This document shows, piece after piece, positions 1 to 10,618 of a stretch of 64,000 nt of DNA. The notes under the pieces were generated by a model, which saw only the letters and a program-made list of their open reading frames with translations, did no database searches and was not told where the DNA came from. Position 1 is the first letter of the stretch. Each line of letters starts with the position of its first letter. The position numbers were made by a program, and so were the translations under genes. This DNA comes from Trichomonas vaginalis G3 (lineage: Eukaryota > Parabasalia > Trichomonadida > Trichomonadidae): contig NC_067206.1 in assembly GCF_026262505.1 (NCBI RefSeq), positions 39,693,660-39,757,659 of the forward strand. The letters run 5' to 3'.

Positions 1-334
1 TGTTGTTTGTTGCCGTCATTTATATAGGAATAAAAAAATAAAAATAATTTTAAAACTAACTTTATTTTTGGGCTACATCAAATTTTCTATGTTGTTGTCA
101 AAATGTCATGTTGTCACTATTTTTAAAAGAAATTAATTGACCTGGTAGCACCCGGTAACATGGTAGCACCTTCAGTTCTTCAAAAATAATTCATTATTGC
201 CTTCCTCTCGTGATGTTGACACAATGTCATGTCGTCAACATGACAACATGGTAGCACCTTCAGTTCTTCAAAAATAATTCATTATTGCCTTCCTCCTATG
301 TTGTTGTCAAAATGTCATGTTGTCACTGAAAAAA
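1..334. repeat. Non-coding repeats beside old Maverick integrase
   Basis: No gene seen. A 50-bp block at 158-207 recurs identically at 246-295, and a 32-bp block containing ATGTTGTTGTCAAAATGTCA at 87-118 recurs at 296-327. A looser related copy lies at about 212-245. The interleaved direct repeats lie just beyond the 3' end of the integrase gene and probably belong to the same old element. The inverted terminal repeat was not identified. Confidence 0.7.
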
Positions 335-1584
335 TTAAATGTTATTTAAATATAATGGAGTAATAAAATAAATCGGAATTTCTATTAATTTATTGTCAAC
401 TTCAACTAATGCATTGCCGTTAATATATCTAACAAATTCAGCTATTGTGTCAAATCTTCGTCTTCTTTTTGTCATTGATTTATCAGTTTTTCCATAATCG
501 AGATGAATCAAAACTTTATCCCCTTGTTTAAAATTCATGAGCCCCGAATTAATTTGTTCACATTTAACATCATTTAACCTTTCAATTTGTTTTCTAATAT
601 ATTCCCATTCTTTTGAAATATCATTTTTCATTTCCACCGGTTTCATGTTTATTGTTCTATGCCATGTATTATTGTAATAATATACTAACTGCTGTATGAT
701 GGAGTCATGATTTCCATCCCAGTATATCTGACCGTTAACTCCTAACGCATCTCTAAGAGTTCTCATTACCGCATCAACTATTTTATTATGAAACGTATAT
801 GGAGAGGATGAAAAGTAAAAATTAATTTGTGGAAAATAATGAGCCATAGCTGCCTGAAATCCTTTATCACCATCACCCCTTATATTATCTACTCTTTCAT
901 GATCTAGTAAGTATTGTATAGCTCTTCTTGTTTCCTGTTCTGTTTTCCCTTTCACTGGAATGCAATATAAATATCTGGTGTTAATGTTAATGGCAAATAA
1001 ATAAGTAACATTTCCTTTTGAATATTCTAAATGATCGATTTCGTATGAATATGGATATGGTGCAAATGAGGGGCGACCAAATTTTTCCTTTAACGGTTGA
1101 ATTTTCGGGTCAATTGGTTTATTTAATATTTTGAAATCCCTTTTAAAATCTTTTTGCTTCTTTAATGTTTGAAATGGATATAATAAAGTGAATGATGAAG
1201 GATTAACTGAAGGAGGAGGAGGTACTACTGTTGGAGGTTTTGGGGTTGCAAGTGGTTTAATTTTATCTGCTTTGATTTTGGATTTCATTCCTCCTTTCAT
1301 TAATTCTGGATGTATTTTATTCATTTGTTTTAAATATGCTGTATATAAAGGTTTGATATACTTTCCCGCTTCGAGTTTATGTTGAAGGATGAATTCCAAA
1401 AGTTGATCTTCATTTAAAAGTTGGGTTGAACACGGTTTAACTAATGAATCATAAATTAAAGCTTGTGCTTCATTTATGGTCTGAATGACCTGGGTGTTTT
1501 GCACTTTTAACTTTTGTTCCTTTGTTTTTTGCGGCTCAGGATTATATAATTTATATAATTCATCAATATCTTCTTCTGTTAATA

Positions 1585-2888
1585 TAGGGTGTCCAAAGGT
1601 GTGTTTAGCACAAACCTGAATACTGCGAATAGAAATAAACAAGTTACATATATATAAAGTTTATTTAAATATAATCACCATTGGATTCAATCACGCGTTC
1701 GCAGCGATCGATCCAGGCTTGAAAGACACGCTTTAAATCATCATGAGAAAATTGCTCAAATTGCTCTCTTACAAAATTTTCAAGATCATCTGGACTCGCG
1801 AATTCGCGTCCTTCAGCTCTCTTTTTTAGCGTGCCGAATAAATAAAAGTCAGAGGGTGCAATATCAGGTGAATAAATTGGGTTTGGAACAACTTTGACAT
1901 TGTTTTCCACCAAGTAATTCATTACCTTATGACTTTTGTGAACTCTTGAATTATCAAAATGAATTGCAAACTTTTGTTTTTGTTGTTTGGATTTCTCAAA
2001 CTCATCAGAATTGATAATTTGAGTAAGAACATTGTCAATTAGATACTGAGCATTCATCGTATTAGGTTTTTGAAGAATATCAATTGCGATGATGCCATTC
2101 ACGCCCCAAAAAACCGACAACATCATCATTGGTATGTCAATTTTTTTCTTCGGGAATGTTTGCGGATTTTCATCCTTCGGGATCCACATGATTTTTGGCT
2201 TCTGTTGCATATTGAAACCAAGACTCGTCCCCTGTTACTAAAAAGCGAAACTTCTTGGATTGATACGCACCCAATATAGAGAGGAGCTCTTTCGAAGATT
2301 GGACTCTAGATTTTTTTGAACTGAATTAAGGTTGTGCGGAACCCAACGTGTATACGCTAGTTTGTAGTTCAAATAATTGTGCAGATAATAACTGACTGTT
2401 GTACGTGGTATCTTTGTCATCTCCTCTATCCTTCTGAGTGATGCTCTTGGGTCTTCATCTAGCGCTTGAAGAATTGCTTTGATTTTTCTTTGATCCGGCG
2501 ATTTTTTGTCAATTTTTATGATGGGCGCCTTTTTGTTCATGAAGTGATACATCCTAACATGATACGTTACAGTGGAATAGCTAGGAGCATCCATACCGAA
2601 GCATTTTACCAATGTCTCGTAGATTTTTTTACAGTCTTTGCATTTTTTTGCAAGAGCGAGGATGTTTTCTTTATGATTCATTAAAAAAATGAAAAAAATC
2701 CCGCCAAAATTTCCCGCGAAACCGCCTCTTGTCTCAAAATTCATTTTATATCCCGGCATGGCGCCAAAATACAACATACTCATCATATACATATATTCAT
2801 ATTTTTTATTATATATTTATAATCAGCATATATCTCCTTTAATAGTCTCATATAGAGCGCTGTGCTAAACGCACCTTTGGACACCCTA
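1585..2888 (-). mobile_element. Mariner (Tvmar1-like) DNA transposon
   Basis: A 1304-bp Tc1/mariner element. The inverted terminal repeats are 28 bp: 1585-1612 begins TAGGGTGTCCAAAGGTG, and 2861-2888 is its reverse complement with one mismatch. TA dinucleotides flank both ends (1583-1584, 2889-2890), the expected target duplication. It encodes one minus-strand transposase that carries two frameshifts. The low divergence between the ends and the clean target site indicate a fairly recent insertion into the older Maverick integrase gene. T. vaginalis is known to carry a mauritiana-like mariner family (Tvmar1), and size and end structure fit my memory of it. Exact family membership needs alignment. 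Confidence 0.93.
1665..2792 (-). pseudogene. Mariner transposase, two frameshifts
   Basis: DD34D mariner transposase, which would cut and paste the 1304-bp element. The N-terminal half (2238-2792) has the paired helix-turn-helix region, with the linker KSPDQRKIKAILQALDEDPR and an RTTVSYYLHNYL helix. The C-terminal half (1665-2210) has the catalytic core: SVFWGVNGIIAIDIL, then FAIHFDNSRVHKS (second Asp), then NPIYSPDIAPSDFYLFGTLK (third Asp about 34 residues on). Two shifts separate the halves. One lies in a run of seven A's near 2305-2315. The other is a single-base shift near 2203-2212, just after the TGDESWF block that holds the first Asp. The long ORF starting upstream at 2792 includes non-conserved residues; the likely start is MNHKEN near 2681. 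This copy is inactive but young. Confidence 0.92.
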
Positions 2889-3161
2889 TACTTTATTTTT
2901 GAAATCTTTCATTTGTTTAAGTTGTGATTTAGTTTTTCCCTTTGCATATTCATTATTTTTAATTTTGTCTTTAATTTTAGAAATTATTTTATCATGATAT
3001 TTCAAAATTTCATTTTTATAATAATGATAATAATAATCCATATCATCACCCGTTATATTTTCATCGTATTTTTGGAGATATGCTTTTAATTCATAATAAG
3101 TAAGAAAATTTTGATTAAATACTAAATCATCAATTAAAATTTTTAAATCTACATTATCCAT

Positions 3162-3284
3162 TTATATAAAAATAAAATAAATGTTTTAAGGGCGCCCACC
3201 TCTTTGATCAAGAATCAAAACCATCATTAACGGTTCCTTTTGTCTCTTCTGTGGCATTTCATTAAAATAAAATTTTAAATTGTA
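3162..3284. other. Short spacer in old Maverick
   Basis: AT-rich spacer between the integrase start and the polymerase-like piece. It includes a GC-richer stretch near 3187-3255, with no gene or RNA recognised. Confidence 0.4.
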
Positions 3285-3650
3285 TTAAATAAACGGCATA
3301 CAACATCCATTTTCACAACATACAGCCTTAGTGTGTGCTCCTGTTAATGCAGTCTTACCGATTGTTAAGCGAGTCATTGACCCGTTTTTAAGTTGTAAAT
3401 TAATATTCTGACCATCAAATATCAATTTATCATTTATTATATCCAAATAATTTTTAGGTGTTAATTGTTTATTTTGTCGTAAACTAACACCTTTCATTTT
3501 TTGTGCAATCTTTTTAAAATCACCTCCATCAATTGAACCGTTGAATGATGTATAACACTTGGGACATAAAGCAACCATGTTATCACCTTGTTTCTCAATT
3601 GCTAAACCCAATAACTTCTTCTCATGTGCTTTTTCTTCAGCTTTATTCAT
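3285..3650 (-). pseudogene. Probable C-terminal piece of Maverick DNA polymerase B
   Basis: A 121-residue piece with a CPKCYTSFNG Cys pair, a KMKGVSLRQNK basic motif, then TPKNYLDIINDKLIF, and a Cys-rich end CCENGCCMPF. The KGV-and-tyrosine pattern fits the thumb/tail of protein-primed family-B polymerases carried by Mavericks, which replicate the element from a protein primer. Only a short terminal piece remains, so this is a fossil. The assignment rests on recalled sequence style, not a search. Other fates, such as an unrelated Maverick ORF, are possible. Confidence 0.5.
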
Positions 3651-3691
3651 TAATTTAGGTTTAAATTTCTCATCAAAACAGAAGAAATCAA

Positions 3692-4060
3692 ATGAAACCG
3701 ATTTTAAAAATAAATGAAACAGAGGGGGATGAAATAAATGAAAGTGAAAATGTTCAACAAAAAATAAACGTTGTTAAACCAATTACTGAAATAAAAATTT
3801 TTTCATCTGTTGAAGAATTTAATGACTATTATGCCAATAATAAAAAATTATTTGAAGAATTGACAACATGTAAATTGAATAAAATGTTTAAAGTTGATGG
3901 ATTCAAAATTTCAAAAATAAAAGGGGTGGTTAGTTTGAAATCTATTCCTCAATCAAGAATCACCTCATTAATGAAAATTGATGATTTAACAAAAAGAATA
4001 GAAGAGATTGAAGAAAGAATGAATCAAATAATTGATTTCATAAATTCAAATAATCATTAG
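3692..4060 (+). CDS. Small acidic coiled-coil ORF of old Maverick
   Basis: A 122-residue ORF of unknown function beginning MKPILKINETEGDEINESEN. The N-terminal third is acidic. A central segment, IKIFSSVEEFNDYYANN, is followed by a C-terminal amphipathic helix (LTKRIEEIEERMNQIIDFI) that should form a coiled coil. It lies head-to-head with the polymerase-like piece (start 3650), 42 bases apart, so the two may have shared a divergent promoter. No family recognised. It probably belongs to the old Maverick. Confidence 0.5.
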   Translation: MKPILKINETEGDEINESENVQQKINVVKPITEIKIFSSVEEFNDYYANNKKLFEELTTCKLNKMFKVDGFKISKIKGVVSLKSIPQSRITSLMKIDDLTKRIEEIEERMNQIIDFINSNNH

Positions 4061-4314
4061 TTTCTAATTTCTTTACCCGTTTATGAGGTCTTTGATTATG
4101 ACTCCATTGATTCCATTCATTTTTAAACAATGTTTAATTAATCGTGGAATATCTGACATCATCTATATATATATAGCTTCTTTTATAAATGATGAAATAA
4201 ATTATTTTTATGTATGGGCTGAGTGTAAATGTCTTACGATTTGAAAATTTTTTAAATCTTGATTTATTCAAAAACGTAAGAATAAAAACCGTAAGAATCA
4301 TACATTTTTTTACT

Positions 4315-4320
4315 TCATAT
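4315..4320 (+). promoter_or_regulatory. Inr-like TCATAT ahead of interrupted host gene
   Basis: TCATAT lies 17 bases before the ATG at 4332. Trichomonad initiators follow TCA(+1)Y(T/A), and short leaders of this length are usual. Weak on its own, but consistent with the start chosen. Confidence 0.35.
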
Positions 4321-4331
4321 GTTAAAAAAAA

Positions 4332-4456
4332 ATGATACAAAATCGTTCAATATTGTATGAATTCTTACGTTTACAAAAAAAGTCACACAACCCGCTCTCA
4401 TATACTACTAATAACTTTTCGTTTAATTTATTCTACAAATTTGACACTAATATTCA
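4332..4456 (+). pseudogene. 5' part of host gene split by the 23-kb element
   Basis: An open frame from ATG 4332 (MIQNRSILYEFLRLQ...) runs without a stop into the TATTCA target duplication at 4451-4456, and the same phase resumes at the duplicate copy at 27584-27589, then stays open to 28352. The host gene therefore had about 295 codons before the insertion. The short leader with TCATAT supports the start. The protein is unrecognised; see the 3' part. Confidence 0.75.
4451..4456. repeat. Left target-site duplication TATTCA
   Basis: TATTCA here matches TATTCA at 27584-27589. Six-base duplications are the known signature of Maverick/Polinton integration. The last A adjoins the terminal A-run, so the exact edge may shift by one base. 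Confidence 0.8.
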
Positions 4457-4529
4457 AAAAAAAAGAAAAAAAAAAAAAAAAAAAAAAAAAGGGTAGTGGG
4501 GCTTCCAGGCACTTCGTGCCTTCTAGCCC
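4457..4529 (+). repeat. Left terminal inverted repeat with hairpin
   Basis: An A-run (4457-4490, one interrupting G) is followed by GGGTAGTGGGGCTTCCAGGC and a nested palindrome. GGCAC-TTC-GTGCC sits inside GGGCT...AGCCC, so a single strand could fold into a two-tier hairpin. It matches the reverse complement of 27517-27583 with about two differences. Function (replication end, integrase binding) is inferred. Confidence 0.88.
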
Positions 4530-4888
4530 TGAGGATGAATGAGTATAATGAAGTCTTGACAAAACATTTACGAAGAAATCTCAACAAAGTCTTTACGAAG
4601 AAGTCTTGACAAAACATTTACGAAGAAGTCTTGACAAAACATTTACGAAGAAATCTCAACAAAGTCTTTACGAAGAAGTCTTGACAAAGTCTTTACGAAG
4701 AAGTCTTGACAAAGTCTTTACGAAGAAGTCTTGACAAAATATTTACGATGAAGTCTTGACAAAGTCTTTATGAAGAAATCTCAACAAAGTCTTTACGAAG
4801 AAATCTCAACAAAGTCTTTACGAAGAAGTCTCAACAAAGTCTTTACGAAGAAATCTTAACAAAACATAGACAAGAAAGTTCATGAGTG

Positions 4889-4975
4889 TAAATGACCCAA
4901 AAATATATTTTAGGGTAGAAGGGTATATCTACCCCGTTTTCTACCCTCTTTTCTACCCTCTTGAATTTTCATGAA
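4889..4975 (+). repeat. GGGTAGA repeat, copy 1
   Basis: AAAATATATTTTAGGGTAGA is followed by GGGTATATCTACCCC and two CTACCCTC units, ending GAATTTTCATGAA. It forms an internal imperfect palindrome. It is inverted relative to copy 2. Confidence 0.8.
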
Positions 4976-5215
4976 ATTTACACCAAAAATATACTACTAG
5001 GGTCATTTACGAAGAAATCTCAACAAAGTCTTTACGATGAAGTCTTGACAAAGTCTTTACGAAGAAATCTCAACAAAGTCTTTACGAAGAAGTCTCAACA
5101 AAGTCTTTACGAAGAAGTCTCAACAAAGTCTTTACGAAGAAGTCTCAACAAAGTCTTTACGAAGAAGTCTTGACAAAGTCTTTACGAAGAAGTCTTGACA
5201 AAGTCTTTACGAAGA

Positions 5216-5302
5216 AATTCATGAAAATTCAAGAGGGTAGAAAAGAGGGTAGAAAAGAGGGTAGATATACCCTTCTACCCTAAAATATATTTTTGGGTCA
5301 TT
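5216..5302 (-). repeat. GGGTAGA repeat, copy 2
   Basis: Reverse-complement copy of 4889-4975, with a few differences in the GGGTAG units. The pair would form an 80-bp stem around 240 bases of 25-bp repeats. Confidence 0.8.
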
Positions 5303-5383
5303 TACGAAGAAATCTCAACAAAGTCTTTACGAAGAAGTCACAATAAAACATCTGTCAAAAACCGCTTTTTAACTTCACTTAAA

Positions 5384-8300
5384 ATGCCACGTAAGCTACG
5401 TAAGAATATACGTAAGAGGAAGAGAGCATTGAAACATCCAATAGTAAGACTGACACCACAACAACAGTTGCAACAACAAATGCTGAATGACCCCACTATG
5501 TTGCAACAAATGTCAAGCAATCCTATGCTTTTAAACCGAGTTGTTGGTGCACAGAGTGGAGGTTTAAGAGCGGCACTTTTAGCGAAAATGGCAGGCTATG
5601 GTGGAGCTGCAGACGGAACAGCATATAACCCTCAAAGTCAAATGAATTTGAGTTCACTCAAAAATCAAATAACAGATGTCAAAAAGTCAAACATAGACAT
5701 ACAGAAGCAAATAAGTGAAAACGAAAAGAAACTAGAATATGACAGACACACAAAGAAACTCAATGAGTTAAACGTAGAGAAAAAGAAGAAAGAAGAACAA
5801 CTGAAAGAACTAAGTACAGAGGAATATGCGAAAAAAGTGTCAGAAAAAGCAGCAGAAGTAGCAAAAATGGAACAAGATGTCATAAATTTGAAAAACCATA
5901 CTACTCAATATAAAATACTGAAAGATGAAGAGATAAAACAAAAAGCCCTGAAGACATATATGGATAGCGATGAGTATAAAAAAGAAGTTGAAGCAAATGT
6001 AAAGGCAGAAAAACTTTTACAGTTGCAAAACCAAACCGTACAGTATGAAAACTTAGCACAAGAAAGTAAAAATAACGACGCGGCTATGCAAAAGGCAATG
6101 AAAAGCGCAGAATATATAAAAGCTAACAATGACTGGTTAGATGCCCAAGCCAACGCTAAAGCAGCCCAACTCATAGGGTCAATAAGGACAAAAATACAAG
6201 CGGATGAAGACAGTTCAAATGAAGCTTTAACAAATGCTGACTTTAAGAACGCCTTCGAAGCTCTTCATAGTAAGGTGAAACAAGTGAACGACTTCTCATC
6301 TGGAAAGAAACTGAAGTCTGAAGGTTTCGACAAAGAGTTAAAAGAAGTAGCACAAAATATGACGAAAATAACAGATGCAGCAACGAGACAGGCAGTTCAA
6401 AGTGCCTATGACGCCGTTAGAGCAACTGTTGTGAAAAGTCAAGAAAAAGAGTTACAACAGACCAAAACAGACCTAGTAAATGCTTTCTTAAGAACGAAAA
6501 GTCAGGTAGGACATTACGCTGCAGATGGAACATATGTGCCAGCTGGTGGAATTTATATACCAGCTGGTGGAACTTATATACTAGCTAGTGGAACTTATAT
6601 ACCACCAAACCCTCCAAGAGAAGCACCTGCACCAGGACTACCTAAAACATTTACATCGTCACATGGACATAGACACAGGCATGCACCAAAACCAACACAA
6701 CAACCAACAGTTCAAAACCCTGCACAACAACCACCTCCACAACCAGCACCAAAACCAACACAACAACCAACACAACAACCAACAGTTCAAAATCCAGCAC
6801 AACAACAACCACAAACAGAGCAAGGACATAAAAGAAGTAGAGAACAAGGAAACCAAGAATTCTTAAAAATGCTTAAAGAAGAGTGTGGTTTCCCAGATAG
6901 TATTGACTTTAGTGACAGATATAAAGAAGCTATTGGAAAGTTCAAGGATGGAAATACTGACCCGAACCTATTTAGCTTTATGGCTCAGCACCAAAACGGA
7001 TATAATCTCAAACCTGGAAAATACAAGCTCGCTAAGGGATATGATTTAATAGCATATCATCCAAATGACATGGATGAATTTACTCCGAGATATTTGATGT
7101 CAGAGCTAAATGACAATTCAACTTTCGTCATGAAACGCGTAAAAAATAGAGACGGAACGAAAGAACAAAAGCTTATGAATGCGGATGACGTAGATAGGGA
7201 AATTGTTGAAAACGGTCTCGGAATATATGAAATGCCAGCAGATGAGGTACAAGAAACTCCACAGGAAGAAATAGTTCAGATACAACCAGACATGGAAGAA
7301 ATAGTTCAGCAACAACAGCTAGAAGAGCCTGAAGGAAACGAACAAGTCACTCCTTTGGAAAAACTTCACAGAACTAGATGAAGATTTGGAACAGCCGAAA
7401 AATCTTGACCCTCAACAAGAGTATGCGGAGAATATGGAATATTTCCAAGAGTCTAAAAAAAATTCGGCTGACATAGTAGAAGAATATCGAAAAATGTTTG
7501 CCGACATACAAAAGACTCCAACATCAGATGAAAATATCCAGCATAGAATGGAAGAACTGAAAAAAAATGTACACAAATACAACAACCCTTTTTACTTACG
7601 AGCATTTAACGTTCAATCTTCGGATGAACTCGGTGAAGATAAAAGGTTAAATTTCAAGAAAACATATAGAAATGAAACATTGTTTAAAGTTCATTCAGAA
7701 CCTAACCAAGATGGAAACAAACCTACTTTTGTTTCTGCAGACGATGGAACTACAATGAGATGGGTCATAAAGCTAATCCGGATAGGTGGTTCATAAACTT
7801 ACAACCTCAATTCCAAGAAGTTGTAGACGCAATGAAGTCAATGGTGAACCAGATATAGCTGGTATTTTAAGCGCGGCTTTAATGCCATTGAAAGATATGA
7901 AAGATGCAGATATTTTGGACCAGTATGAAATGAACATGGCTGATGGAAATATAACACCTGACGTTCTAGAACATTTATCTCAAAGAACTACACAGAACCA
8001 TAGAGATGGTATATTTGGTGAAGAGTTTAGAAAGAAAGTTAGGGAGGGAGAAGGAAGAGAACCTATTGTACATGACCTTGCAAACGAAAGTTTACAAAAT
8101 GTCATAAAAACTTACTTTGCAGACAATGAACCGAGAAGGGATGAATATTTAAGAAAACTCAAATGGACAGTACCAAATGAAATGTTAGTATTGAAAAACA
8201 TGTTCCTTGACAAAATAAAACCAACTACAGAAATAAACGACGCAAGACTGAAAGATTGGGTAGAAGCTTTCCCATTCACAAAAGATATAGTTGGTAACAT

Positions 8301-8652
8301 GGAAAGAAAACCAGAATGGCTACAAAAACATATATTTGGAAACGAGCTTATTCCATATGGACAGGCACTGTTTGAAGAGCTTGAACCAGAAACTCAGGAA
8401 AGAGTCATGCAAACAATACGCGAAGACTCAAATACAAACTATGACAAAATCTTTCTAGGATATAGGTTACCTGAGATGGGCGACCAGAGCCCAAAGGCAA
8501 AAAGGACATGGGAAATTTGCAACATACTAGATGAACATAATGCAAAGATGCAACAACTTCAAGCAGAGGGCAATGAAGGAAAAAGAAGAGTTAAAAACTC
8601 AGTCAGGAAGAAAGTAAAGCTTGGTCGGAGTGGGTTCTATTATGACATATAA
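5384..8652 (+). CDS. Large coiled-coil, Q/P-rich structural-type region (broken)
   Basis: The first gene of the plus block, beginning MPRKLRKNIRKRKRALKH. The basic start is followed by Q-rich helices and a long Lys/Glu/Ala coiled coil (roughly residues 90-330). Next come three copies of a PAGGTYIPA-like repeat (about 6532-6600) and a His/Gln/Pro-rich linker of PKPTQQP units, then a globular acidic part. Further coding to 8652 is Asp/Glu-rich with many charged helices and a basic end. No family recognised. Size, position ahead of the capsid gene and composition suggest a virion-internal or tail/scaffold protein. The region looks broken. The upstream sequence TTTTTAACTTCACTTAAAATG matches the late-type leader seen on capsid genes. 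Confidence 0.6.
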
Positions 8653-8684
8653 ATCCAACTATTCTATATTTTTACTCATATGAA

Positions 8685-10287
8685 ATGTACGCCGCTCAGA
8701 ATATAACGCCAACAGTTTTGGATGCCATGAATGGAAATTTCCGAATGGTATAACGAATGCGACAATGCCATTAGAAGGTCAGAAATAGTTCCTGGAACTT
8801 ACGAATATACAACTGCTGTTTCTTATGGAAACGTAGGTGAGTTTGGAGAAGGTTCTTCAACAACAGTAGATATTGCTTGCGACAGGTTTCATATTATTTC
8901 TATTGACAACTCTTTCTTATACGTGGAACAAGACATTGAAATAAACCTTCTGCCAAGTTGTCTGACAAGAAAGGTTGCAATGGAATTTTCTATGTCGGAT
9001 ACCAATATGCTCCAGAAGTTTTCATGGATATAAGATATATTCTAACTCTGACTTAGTTCAAACAGTAACATGGGCAAACTATGAATGGTTCGCTTTGAGA
9101 AACTCAGTACAACCACAAGCTAGAGAACAAACAGACCAGTATGCAACTATTGAGAAAATAAGAAGACTTGACCCTAACGTTCCAGGAGTTTATGTTGACC
9201 TTTCTGGACAAAATGCAGCAGCAGTAACCAAAGTAAAATTGAAACTTAGAGTTCCTTTGTCATCTTTCCTCATCTTCAGGTTTTTAAGATACTTGCCAAA
9301 CTGGGCAGGAAAAATTTCTATCGAACTTACTCCAAGCAAAAATAACTTAGTCATTGCACCAACACAAGACCCATTCACTCTTACAGAAGTAGTGGGAACA
9401 AATAAAATGTCATTCGCCGACTTTTGCAAAAACAAAGTTGACTTAGACTTTGGTTTCTCAAACCTCAACACTGAAGTAAACTATTATTTCAATGCTGCTG
9501 GAGATGCTTGGGACCCAGTTAAGTTCACATGCGAAAATTTGAATGCAAGAGAATAGAAAGCAGACTTGCAGTCTATATGTTGGACCCAGATATTTCAAAT
9601 GCTTTAGCTGCCAAATATATTGCAGTTCCACTTATGTTCCCTATACACCAAATATCTGTCAAAGACTTTGCAGGTGAAGTTGGAAACCAAAGTGCTGACC
9701 CAGGTGCAAGAACAGATATTGCCTTAACAACTGCAATGAAACATGCAGATACTATGTTTGTACTGTTCAGACGAACTATAAATGACTATTCTTGCTTCTA
9801 CAACCCTGGTATTAAATACCATATAAACATAGATGGCAAATATTATCCAAGAGAAGAATATTCTACAGTTGAGGATATGAGGTCATACAACTTGACATTA
9901 GATGCTATGAACTTTAACAACAACTTCACAACAACCATTAACCCTGAAATGCAAAGTTCTATTATGCCATATGTGAAAGTATGGACTCATACAGGAGGTC
10001 AAAAAACTCAATATACAAATGGAGACCGTTCAAACTTTTGGCTTGGCATTCCATTTGCTGACTCAGAAGACTTTATGGGTGGTATTTCAACTGTTGGTAC
10101 AGTTCAAATACAATATACTGGTGACAGAGACGGTCCAAATGAATTGAAAGCAAAGAAGTTTACAAAACCAATAGCACTTTTCACGGAAGATGCTCTTTTG
10201 AAGATTCGTTCGATGAAACCTGCTGGGGCTCCTCAGATTGGCATAACGACAGCTTCCATCGAGCAGATTTTGGCAGCAGGTCAGTAA
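8685..10287 (+). pseudogene. Probable major capsid protein gene (broken)
   Basis: This region encodes a protein of about 530 residues, beta-rich, beginning MYAAQNITPTVLDAM. A stretch with FRFLRYLPNWAGKISIEL followed by QDPFTL resembles the double-jelly-roll capsid proteins of polinton-like viruses, which form the icosahedral shell as hexon trimers. Later segments (YHINIDGKYYPREEYSTVED, FADSEDFMGGISTVG) are typical of surface loops and the second barrel. It lies between the large structural region and the penton candidate, as in related viruses. The gene is broken in this copy. The call rests on length, position and sequence style. A structure prediction against virophage capsids would test it. 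Confidence 0.6.
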
Positions 10288-10600
10288 GTTGTTCTTGAAC
10301 TGACTTCTCTCCGTCAAATATTGACAGTACGCCAGTTTTGATATAATATTGTATTAAAAACTTTCCTTTAGAAATATCGGTCAGTTTTGTTGTTATATTT
10401 TTGTCTGCTTCAAGAACTTTCACCATTTCAGTTATACCAACTTTCTTTGCTTTATGAAAATATTTTGGTTCAGCAAAGACTGCTATTCTATAACATTTTC
10501 CATTGTTTGTATAAAGAACTATTCTATCAATGAACTTGTATTGTTTGTGTGTGTAAACTTTGTTTTGCTTCAATTCGAAGAGATACTCAAATACGTCCAT
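10181..10600 (-). CDS. Unknown 139-aa protein, divergent from next gene
   Basis: A minus-strand ORF beginning MDVFEYLFELKQNK. It has an aromatic/basic N-terminal half (KQYKFIDRIVLYTNNGKCYRI) that looks globular and a Ser/Glu/Gln-rich tail. It shares an 18-base divergent spacer with the gene starting at 10619, and its 3' end overlaps the capsid gene's 3' end. The spacer reads as the same late-type leader in both directions. No family recognised. The overlap with the capsid coding end makes the C-terminal 35 residues less certain. Confidence 0.5.
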   Translation of the reverse strand: MDVFEYLFELKQNKVYTHKQYKFIDRIVLYTNNGKCYRIAVFAEPKYFHKAKKVGITEMVKVLEADKNITTKLTDISKGKFLIQYYIKTGVLSIFDGEKSVQEQLTDLLPKSARWKLSLCQSEEPQQVSSNESSKEHLP

Positions 10601-10618
10601 CTTTTTATTCTAAGTAAA
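10601..10618. promoter_or_regulatory. Divergent late-type leader
   Basis: An 18-base spacer between two divergent starts. The plus side reads TTTTTATTCTAAGTAAAATG. The near-symmetric TTTTA...TAAAA makes it usable in both directions. The same pattern precedes starts at 5384, 8685, 25011, 25030, 26506 and 27464. Confidence 0.55.

Larger units (their letters stand above)
335..3161 (-). pseudogene. Maverick-type rve integrase, split by a mariner
   Basis: Retroviral-type integrase of the Maverick/Polinton class, which would join element ends to target DNA. The 3' part (335-1584) carries the RNase-H-fold core with an EIDHLEYS first acidic block, an RGDGDKGF second block and an FHNKIVDAVMRTLRD third block, followed by a basic SH3-like tail. 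The 5' part (2889-3161) is a charged, Tyr/Lys-rich segment starting MDNVDLKIL. A mariner copy occupies the space between them, so the gene is not functional as it stands. Upstream, Pro-rich linker residues precede the core. The family assignment is solid from the core motifs. Which named Maverick family it belongs to cannot be told here. Confidence 0.8.
1..4130 (-). mobile_element. Old broken Maverick/Polinton fragment
   Basis: A fragment of a large Maverick/Polinton-type element that starts outside the window. Its parts are an rve-type integrase gene on the minus strand, a short minus-strand piece resembling the end of a protein-primed DNA polymerase B, and a small plus-strand acidic ORF. 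A mariner transposon is inserted in the integrase gene. The right boundary is unclear: element-like coding ends near 4060 and a host gene begins at 4332. It is clearly broken and rearranged, since only a few of the usual ten to twenty genes are present, and it is older than the 23-kb element to its right. Mavericks are known to be extremely abundant in T. vaginalis. Confidence 0.7.
4548..5340. repeat. 25-bp tandem array inside left end
   Basis: About 25 copies of a 25-bp unit (for example CTCAACAAAGTCTTTACGAA plus five bases) alternate between CTCAAC and CTTGAC versions. Two inverted copies of the GGGTAGA repeat (4889-4975, 5216-5302) interrupt the array. Because 3 x 25 = 75, short artificial ORFs with 25-residue periodicity appear. 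I read this as non-coding. Sub-terminal arrays in linear viral DNAs can act in replication or packaging, but that is inference. Confidence 0.85.

Noticed and set aside
4457-4490. Poly-A tail of a retroposed LINE/SINE or gene copy
   Set aside because: The A-run is mirrored by a T-run at 27555-27583 as part of an inverted end, with no reverse transcriptase in between.
4961-5173. ORF with 25-residue periodicity
   Set aside because: Artefact of the 25-bp repeats (75-base period); no leader.
6588-6866. His/Gln-rich plus-strand and matching minus-strand ORFs in the structural gene
   Set aside because: Shadows of the Pro/Gln repeat coding in the main frame.
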